Positions 58,565-64,000 of a stretch of DNA of 64,000 bases are shown one piece after another. Numbering within the stretch: position 1 is the first letter of the stretch; every line of letters starts with the position of its first letter. The notes beneath the pieces are model-generated. The model did not search any database. It saw only the letters and a program-made list of their open reading frames with translations, and was not told where the DNA came from. Made by a program: the position numbers and the translations under genes. Origin of the DNA: Mesorhizobium sp. J428 (lineage in GTDB: Bacteria; Pseudomonadota; Alphaproteobacteria; Rhizobiales; Rhizobiaceae). Where the stretch lies: positions 3,386,001-3,450,000 of the forward strand of contig NZ_JAJOMX010000001.1 in the NCBI RefSeq assembly GCF_024699925.1. The letters run 5' to 3'.

Positions 58565-58707
58565 TCCCCCTCACCGTCTCGGGCTCCGCCCGATCCACCT
58601 CTCCCCCATCTCATGGGGGAGAGGAGTAGCAGTTGAGATGTGGGTTCCCCTCCTCGCCCCCACGCAGTGGGGGGTGAGGTGGCACGCGAAGCGTGACGGT
58701 GGGGGTT
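58565..58707. repeat. Paired-palindrome intergenic element, type D (copy 2)
   Basis: Same unit as at 52015-52159, differing at a few bases: CCCCCTCACCGTCTCGGGCT, then CTCCCCCATCTCATGGGGGA on the left; CCTCGCCCCCACGCAGTGGG, then GGTGAGGTGGCACGCGAAGC on the right. The rest of the 370-bp gap (58708-58905) holds the likely promoter of the imelysin operon, though I cannot fix the exact boxes. Confidence 0.85.
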
Positions 58708-58905
58708 AGCCGGCGCGGATCGAGCAGCGCCTCGTGGCACGATGAGCAGGCGCGCGATCGGCTGTTATGTGATCGGTTGAAATCAAGGCAACATGCCCTT
58801 ATGCCTGAAACATGACTTTTCTTCTCTAGTTAAATGGTGCAGTATCCGGGCGGTCGAAGCACCGGCGCGGGAAGCCGGCTTTGTCGTGTCCGAGGAACAG
58901 ATCTC

Positions 58906-60165
58906 ATGAAAATCAGCACCTTGCCTGCCGCGCTCTGCGCTCTCGTGGGTTTTTCGGCATCCGCGCTCGCCGTTGAGCCTGCGGCCATCGTCAAGACCTA
59001 TTCCGACATCGCGCTCGCCGGCTATGAGGACAGCCTGACGACGGCGAAAGCGCTCGATGCCGCCGTGGACGCCCTGATCGCCAAGCCGACGCCCGAGACG
59101 CTGGACGCGGCGCGGAAAGCGTGGCTCGCCGCGCGCGTGCCCTACCAGCAGACCGAGGCGTTTCGCTTCGGCAACGCGATCGTCGACGAGTGGGAAGGCC
59201 GCGTGAACGCTTGGCCGCTGGACGAGGGGCTGATCGACTATGTCGACGCCGGCTACGGCACCGAGTCGGATTCGAACCCGTTCTATGCGGCGAACGTGAT
59301 CGCCAACACCAAGATCAGCGCCGGCGGCGACGAGGTCGACGCCGCGACGATTACGCCGGAGGTGATCCAGTCACTGCAGGAGATCGGCGGCTCGGAGGCG
59401 AACGTGGCCTCGGGCTACCATGCGATCGAATTCCTGCTCTGGGGACAGGATCTCAACGGCACCGGACCTGGTGCGGGCAACCGCCCGGCGACCGATTTCG
59501 ACACCGCCAACTGCACCGGCGGCCATTGTGACCGCCGCGCGGAATATCTGAAGGCCGCGTCCGACCTGCTGGTCGCCGATCTCGAGGAGATGGTGGCCAA
59601 CTGGAAGGAAGACGGCGAGGCGCGCACGACGGTCGAGGGCGACCCTACGGCCGGCCTGTCGGCTATCCTCACCGGCCTAGGCTCGCTCTCCTATGGTGAA
59701 CTCGCCGGCGAGCGTATGAAGCTCGGCCTCTTGCTGCACGATCCGGAGGAAGAGCATGACTGCTTCTCCGACAACACGCACAACTCGCACTACAACGACA
59801 TCGTCGGCATCAACAATGTCTATCACGGCCGCTACAAGCGCGTGGACGGTTCGGTCGTGGAAGGTCCTAGCCTCGCAGCACTGGTGCGCGAGAAGGATGC
59901 AGCGGTCGCGGACGAAATGGGTGCAAAGCTCGCGGACACGCTGAAGGCGGCCGAGGCGATGAAGGCGCGTGCCGAGACCAAGGAGGCCTACGACCAGATG
60001 ATCGGCGAGGGCAATGCCGAGGGCAATGCGGCCGTGCAGGCCGTGATCGATGGCCTGGTGGCCCAGACCCGCTCGCTGGAGCGCGTCATTGCGTCGCTCT
60101 CGGTGGGTGACGTGACCATCGAGGGCTCGGACAGCCTCGACAATCCGAACGCCGTGTTCCAATAG
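58906..60165 (+). CDS. Imelysin family (IrpA/ICMP-like) iron-regulated protein
   Basis: 419-aa exported protein of the imelysin (peptidase M75) superfamily. A signal peptide (MKISTLPAALCALVGFSASALA) precedes two helical domains. The GxHxxE motif is intact, GYHAIEFLLWG (170-180). Insert text CTGGHCDRRAEYL and HDPEEEHDCFSDNTHNSHYNDIVG fits iron-transport-linked members. In other bacteria these proteins are induced by iron limitation. It heads a four-gene operon. The start at 58906 has GAGGAAC 7-13 bp upstream. Confidence 0.9.
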   Translation: MKISTLPAALCALVGFSASALAVEPAAIVKTYSDIALAGYEDSLTTAKALDAAVDALIAKPTPETLDAARKAWLAARVPYQQTEAFRFGNAIVDEWEGRVNAWPLDEGLIDYVDAGYGTESDSNPFYAANVIANTKISAGGDEVDAATITPEVIQSLQEIGGSEANVASGYHAIEFLLWGQDLNGTGPGAGNRPATDFDTANCTGGHCDRRAEYLKAASDLLVADLEEMVANWKEDGEARTTVEGDPTAGLSAILTGLGSLSYGELAGERMKLGLLLHDPEEEHDCFSDNTHNSHYNDIVGINNVYHGRYKRVDGSVVEGPSLAALVREKDAAVADEMGAKLADTLKAAEAMKARAETKEAYDQMIGEGNAEGNAAVQAVIDGLVAQTRSLERVIASLSVGDVTIEGSDSLDNPNAVFQ

Positions 60166-60206
60166 GAGCTGCCCGCCGGCCCCGTTGCGGGCCGGCCGGT
60201 CACGTC

Positions 60207-61700
60207 ATGAAGATCCGTTTGACATCGTTCCTGCTTCTCGCGGCGACCGCGGTCGTCGCGGGCGGGTTGCGCGACGATCTTTCGCCGACGGACCGGGAGC
60301 GGGTGCACGACATCACGCTCCCGGCCACGGATTTTTCCAAGCCGGAGAAGTTCGAGAAGATGCAAGGGGGTGCTGCGACGACGCCGAAGGTCGGTGACGC
60401 CAATGCCCTGTCGCAGCCCTCGGCCAACCTGTCCTTCGCCGACAAGGAGCGTTTCTCGCTCGGCAACGGCATCTTCCGCAAGGACTGGGTGACGGCGCCC
60501 TCCTCGACGCAGGCGTCCGACGGGCTCGGTCCCCTGTTCAATTCGCGCAACTGCCAAGCCTGCCATATCAAGGACGGGCGGGGCCATGCGCCGCTGTCGC
60601 CCGGCGCCGACGCGGTGTCCTATCTCGTGCGGCTTTCCGTGCCGCCGGATGAGGAACAGGCCAGGCTGATCGCCGCCGGCGCTCTCGCAGCCGCCCCGGA
60701 CCCGGTCTACGGCCTCCAGCTGCAGGACAATTCCGCGGCGGGCCTTGCGCCGGAGGGTCGCGTGCACATCGATTACGAGGATGTGCCGGTGGCGCTTTCG
60801 GAGGGCGAGACGGTCACCCTGCGCAAGCCGACGCTCACGATCGACAAACCGGGCTTTGGCCCGCTCGCCTCCGGCCTGATGATGTCCGGCCGCATCGCGC
60901 CCGCCATGTCCGGCATGGGGCTGCTCGAGGCGATCCACGACGCCGACATCATGGCCCATGCCGATCCGGACGACAAAGACGGCGACGGCATCTCGGGCCG
61001 CCCGAACCTGATCGCCGACGGCAAGAGCGGGCTCCTGATCGGCCGTTTCGGCTGGAAGGCGGCGCAGCCGAGCGTCGAACAGCAGACCGCGCACGCCTTT
61101 GCCGGCGACATGGGCCTGTCGACGCCGATCCTGCCCGACAATGCCGGCGACTGCACCGAGGCCCAGCCGGACTGCCGCGCCATGCCGAACGGGGCGCAGG
61201 AGCGCTACGGCGACACGGAAGTGCCGCAGGACGTGCTCGACCTCGTCGTCTTCTATTCGCAGAACCTCGCGCCGCCGGTGCGGCGCGGCTTCGACAAGCC
61301 GGACGTGCTTGCCGGCAAGGCGGCGTTCTACCAGGCCGGCTGCCCCGTCTGCCACGTGCCGAAATATGTCACCAGCCGCAATGCGACGCACGAGGCGCAG
61401 CGCTTCCAGCTCATCTGGCCATATACGGATCTGCTGTTGCACGACATGGGGCCAGGGCTGGCGGACGGTCGCTCGGAAGGTCTGGCGGACGGCAGCGAAT
61501 GGCGCACGCCGCCGCTCTGGGGCATTGGCATCTCGCACAAGGTGAGCGCGGAGGCGGGCTTCCTGCATGACGGCCGCGCCCGCACGCTGCAGGAGGCGAT
61601 CCTGTGGCATGGCGGCGAGGCGCAGAAGGCGCGCGACAACTACGTGGCGCTGCCGAAGGCCGAGCGCGACGCGCTGGTGAAATTCCTGGAGTCGCTGTGA
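60207..61700 (+). CDS. Di-heme oxidoreductase (DHOR family) c-type cytochrome
   Basis: 497-aa periplasmic cytochrome with signal peptide (MKIRLTSFLLLAATAVVAGG). Two heme c sites: NCQACH (115-120) and CPVCH (379-383). The acidic loop ADPDDKDGDGISGRPNLI resembles a calcium-binding turn seen in the family. Between two imelysin-type genes it is a likely electron-transfer partner in iron oxidation-state handling, but that is inference. Its stop overlaps the next start (TGATG). Confidence 0.88.
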   Translation: MKIRLTSFLLLAATAVVAGGLRDDLSPTDRERVHDITLPATDFSKPEKFEKMQGGAATTPKVGDANALSQPSANLSFADKERFSLGNGIFRKDWVTAPSSTQASDGLGPLFNSRNCQACHIKDGRGHAPLSPGADAVSYLVRLSVPPDEEQARLIAAGALAAAPDPVYGLQLQDNSAAGLAPEGRVHIDYEDVPVALSEGETVTLRKPTLTIDKPGFGPLASGLMMSGRIAPAMSGMGLLEAIHDADIMAHADPDDKDGDGISGRPNLIADGKSGLLIGRFGWKAAQPSVEQQTAHAFAGDMGLSTPILPDNAGDCTEAQPDCRAMPNGAQERYGDTEVPQDVLDLVVFYSQNLAPPVRRGFDKPDVLAGKAAFYQAGCPVCHVPKYVTSRNATHEAQRFQLIWPYTDLLLHDMGPGLADGRSEGLADGSEWRTPPLWGIGISHKVSAEAGFLHDGRARTLQEAILWHGGEAQKARDNYVALPKAERDALVKFLESL

Positions 61701-62749
61701 TGCGGAACCTGCTGGGTGCGCTTGCGCTGCTCGCCTCTATCGTCCCGGCTTCGGCGCAGGGCGTGGGCGGGCAGGTACTCGACGGCTTCGTCGCGCCGTC
61801 GCTTGCGGATTTCACCCGCTCGACGGCTGGCCTCGCGTCGTCCGTCAAGGCGCTGTGCGAGACGCCCTCCGACGCGACGCTGACAGCCTCGCACATGGCC
61901 TTCGCGGCAGCACTTGAGGACTGGGGCCATGTCTCTATCCTGCGCTTCGGCCCGCTCGCGGCCGACGGACGCTTCGAAAAACTCTTCTTCTGGCCGGATG
62001 CGCGCAGCATCGGACTGAAGCAGGTGCAGGGGCTGCTGGCGTCCGGCGATCCGGGAGAGATCGCGTCCGGGATGAGCGGGAAGAGCGCGGCGCTGCAGGG
62101 CTTTCCCGCGCTGGAATTCGCGCTGTACGGCACCGGGTCGGAGAAGCTCGCGGCGGGCGATCCGTGGCGCTGCTCGGTCGCCGCCGCGATTTCGTCGAAC
62201 ATTGCCTCGATCGCGGCGTCGGTCGCCGGGGAATGGGCCGACGGAATGCCGTTCGCCGCCTCGTTCTCTGCGCCCGCCGAGGGCAAGGAACCTTATCGGA
62301 GCGAGGCGGAAATGCAGGGCGAGATCGTCAAGGCGCTCGCCACCGCGCTGCAGTTCGTCCGCTCCGCCGAACTGTCGCCGCCGCTGGGCGAGGCGCCGGC
62401 CAAGGCCAACGGCCGCCGCGCGCCGATGTGGCGCAGCGACCTGACCGCGCCGCTGATCGCCGCGCAGGTGGACGGCGTGCGCAGGCTGCTGGCGACCGCC
62501 GGCTATGAGCAGTCGCTGCCGGAAGACAGCCGCTACGTGGCTGCCTCGATCCGCTTCGAACTCGACAATGCGATCCGCACGCTGGGCCTGGTCAAGGGGC
62601 CGGCCGAACAGGCGTTCGGCACAGAGCCCGACCGCGGCCGTTTCACCTACGCCGAACTCGCACTCCACCACGCTGGCGAGCTGATTGGCAGCGATCTTGC
62701 CGCCGCGCTCGGCCTGACCATGGGGTTCAACGCGCTCGATGGAGATTGA
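61700..62749 (+). CDS. Second imelysin-like protein lacking the GxHxxE histidine
   Basis: 349 aa, signal peptide MRNLLGALALLASIVPASAQ. The imelysin fold is recognisable but the position of the metal-motif His reads Pro: GFPALEF (134-140) instead of GxHxxE. Coupled to the di-heme gene by TGATG and overlapping the DUF1513 gene by 11 bp. A non-catalytic or altered-metal role is likely. Confidence 0.85.
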   Translation: MRNLLGALALLASIVPASAQGVGGQVLDGFVAPSLADFTRSTAGLASSVKALCETPSDATLTASHMAFAAALEDWGHVSILRFGPLAADGRFEKLFFWPDARSIGLKQVQGLLASGDPGEIASGMSGKSAALQGFPALEFALYGTGSEKLAAGDPWRCSVAAAISSNIASIAASVAGEWADGMPFAASFSAPAEGKEPYRSEAEMQGEIVKALATALQFVRSAELSPPLGEAPAKANGRRAPMWRSDLTAPLIAAQVDGVRRLLATAGYEQSLPEDSRYVAASIRFELDNAIRTLGLVKGPAEQAFGTEPDRGRFTYAELALHHAGELIGSDLAAALGLTMGFNALDGD

Positions 62750-63828
62750 CCGCCGCACCTTCCTGACGCTTGTCGGCGCCGCCGCCATCGCGCCGTCGGG
62801 GGCGATGGCCGCCGACGAGCAGCTCTATCTCGCGGCGCGGGCGCGGGGAGGCCAGCACGAGGTGGCCGTGCTCGACGCACGCGGCGTCGACCGGCTCGTG
62901 CTGCCGATCGAGGACCGCGGCCACTCCTTTGCCATCGACCACGTCCGCCGCACGGCCGTCGCCTTTGCGCGTGCGCCGGGCCGCTATGCGGTCGCCTTCG
63001 ACATCGACGGCAAGGCCGTGCCGCAGCCGCTGGTCGCGGCCGAGGGCCGGCATTTCTTCGGCCACGGCATCTTCTCGCCGGACGGACGGCTGATGTTCGC
63101 CTCGGAGAACGACTATGAAGCCGGCAAGGGCGTGACCGGCATCTACGATGTCGGCAAGGGGTTTGCGCGGCTCGGCGAGTTCGACTGCGGCGGCATCGGC
63201 CCACACGACGTGGTGCTGATGCCGGACGGCAGGACCGCCTGTGTCGCCAATGGCGGCATCCTCACCCATCCCGACTACGACAAGCTGAAGCTCAACATCG
63301 ACACGATGGCGCCGAGCCTCGCCTATCTCGACATGGCGAGCGGCGACATCGTCGAGCAAGGTGGCGCTGCCGAAGGAGCTGCACAAGCTGTCGATCCGCC
63401 ACCTGATCGTCGATGCCCATGGCGCGGTCTGGTTCGGCTGCCAGTACGAGGGTGACAAGGGCGATCGTCCGCCGCTGGTCGGCCGCCACCGCCGCGGCCG
63501 CGAGGCGGAACTGTTCGCCGGGCCACCGGACCTGCTGCGCCGCATGGACAACTATATCGGCTCCGTTTCGGTCGATGCCTCGGGCGAGGTGGTGGCGACA
63601 TCCTCGCCGCTCGGCGGCCTTGTCGCCTTCTGGGATGCCGCGACCGGCCGCTATCTCGGCGAGCAGAGCATGGCCGACGTCTGCGGCGTGGCGCCCTTCA
63701 AGCCCGGCCACGTGCTGGCGACCACAGGACGGGGGGCCGTCGACGACATGTCGCCCGCGGCGCGCGCAGCGATCCTGGAGGAGTCCGCGGCGAATCCGGC
63801 CTGGGACAACCACCTGCGGCGGGTGTGA
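62739..63828 (+). CDS. DUF1513 exported protein (frameshifted)
   Basis: About 362 aa after one correction. A twin-arginine-like signal (IDRRTFLTLVGAAAIAPSG) leads to a beta-propeller-like domain with SPDGRLMFASENDY and LMPDGRTACVANGGI. The frame breaks at the AA of GAGCAAGG (63358-63359). Dropping one A gives IVEQVALPKELHKLSIRHLIVD and continues to LRRV at 63828. The gene is the last of the imelysin operon. Tat export suggests it folds or gains a cofactor before translocation. Confidence 0.85.
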
Positions 63829-63832
63829 GCCT

Positions 63833-64000
63833 TCACCCCAGCTCCACGCCGCGCCTGCGAGCCGCTTCCACTGCTTCCGTCAGCAGCGTCTTCAGCCGGT
63901 CCTCGCCCATCAGCACCGACAGCGCGGCGGCGGTCGTGCCGTTCGGGCTCGTCACCTGTTCGCGCAGGCGGGTGGGCGTTTCGTTGCTTTCCTTCGCAAG
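63833..64000 (-). CDS. proC: Pyrroline-5-carboxylate reductase, C-terminal part
   Basis: Partial at the window edge; 55 residues of C-terminus before TGA 63833-63835. The text LREQVTSPNGTTAAALSVLM is the substrate-binding signature of P5C reductases, which make proline. The N-terminal NADPH domain lies beyond the window. Confidence 0.85.
   Translation of the reverse strand, partial: LAKESNETPTRLREQVTSPNGTTAAALSVLMGEDRLKTLLTEAVEAARRRGVELG

Noticed and set aside
58708..58905. Irr or RirA iron box upstream of the imelysin operon
   Set aside because: A TGA-N10-TCA stretch (within TGATCGGTTGAAATCA) has the wrong spacing for the TGA-N9-TCA iron-responsive operator, and no ICE motif was seen; the evidence is too weak to list as a site.

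Overview
The window is high-GC DNA from an alphaproteobacterium, most likely a member of Hyphomicrobiales close to Mesorhizobium/Aminobacter. Supporting markers are GcrA with GANTC (CcrM-type) sites beside it, the short-pathway 5-aminolevulinate synthase HemA, MetZ behind a SAM-II riboswitch, a smo/mtlK polyol operon, a SorC-type regulator, a DUF1127 protein and FNR/FixK-type boxes. The replicon appears chromosomal: almost everything is housekeeping or catabolic, and there is no integrase, transposase, CRISPR array or phage gene.

Layout. 0-7 kb: a desaturase-like hydroxylase, a periplasmic amino-acid-type binding protein, a membrane glycosyltransferase, then a phosphate group (ppk2 divergent from phoR-phoU). 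7-12.5 kb: gcrA, a structured leader, argD-argF-hslO, apaG, a CDP-alcohol phosphatidyltransferase and a RidA protein. 12.5-17.3 kb: metZ with its SAM-II riboswitch, dcd, a one-domain voltage-gated channel with a TLEGWSD filter, a membrane-anchored dipeptidase and tRNA-Gly(CCC). 17.3-19 kb: an AT-rich islet with a secreted trypsin-like protease behind a class II CRP-type promoter. 19-27 kb: pyrD, galE, hemA, a PLP aminotransferase and mscL. 27.4-31.6 kb: a CrbS/CrbR-like acetate-type two-component pair. 31.7-43 kb: a polyol uptake and oxidation operon (smoEFGKS-mtlK plus a HAD phosphatase and a D-ribulokinase-type kinase), all on the minus strand, with a SorC regulator and a LysR/DUF1127 pair upstream. 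43-54 kb: an ABC importer followed by an amidohydrolase, an M20 peptidase, a nucleoside hydrolase, a second M20 amidohydrolase and a phosphoribosyltransferase, which together look like uptake and dismantling of a nucleoside conjugate. 54-58.5 kb: a Tyr-phosphatase-like protein, an orphan hybrid kinase, and a DUF6455 protein divergent from a Rossmann+SAF oxidoreductase across a perfect FNR box. 58.9-63.8 kb: an iron-type operon imelysin / di-heme oxidoreductase / imelysin-like / DUF1513. The window ends inside proC.

Two general properties stand out. First, eight otherwise well-conserved genes carry nine single-base indels, mostly +1 in G/C runs. This looks more like residual assembly error than decay, so those genes are annotated across the shift. 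Second, the region from 39 kb onward carries five large intergenic paired-palindrome elements of at least four sequence types, in gaps between operons.
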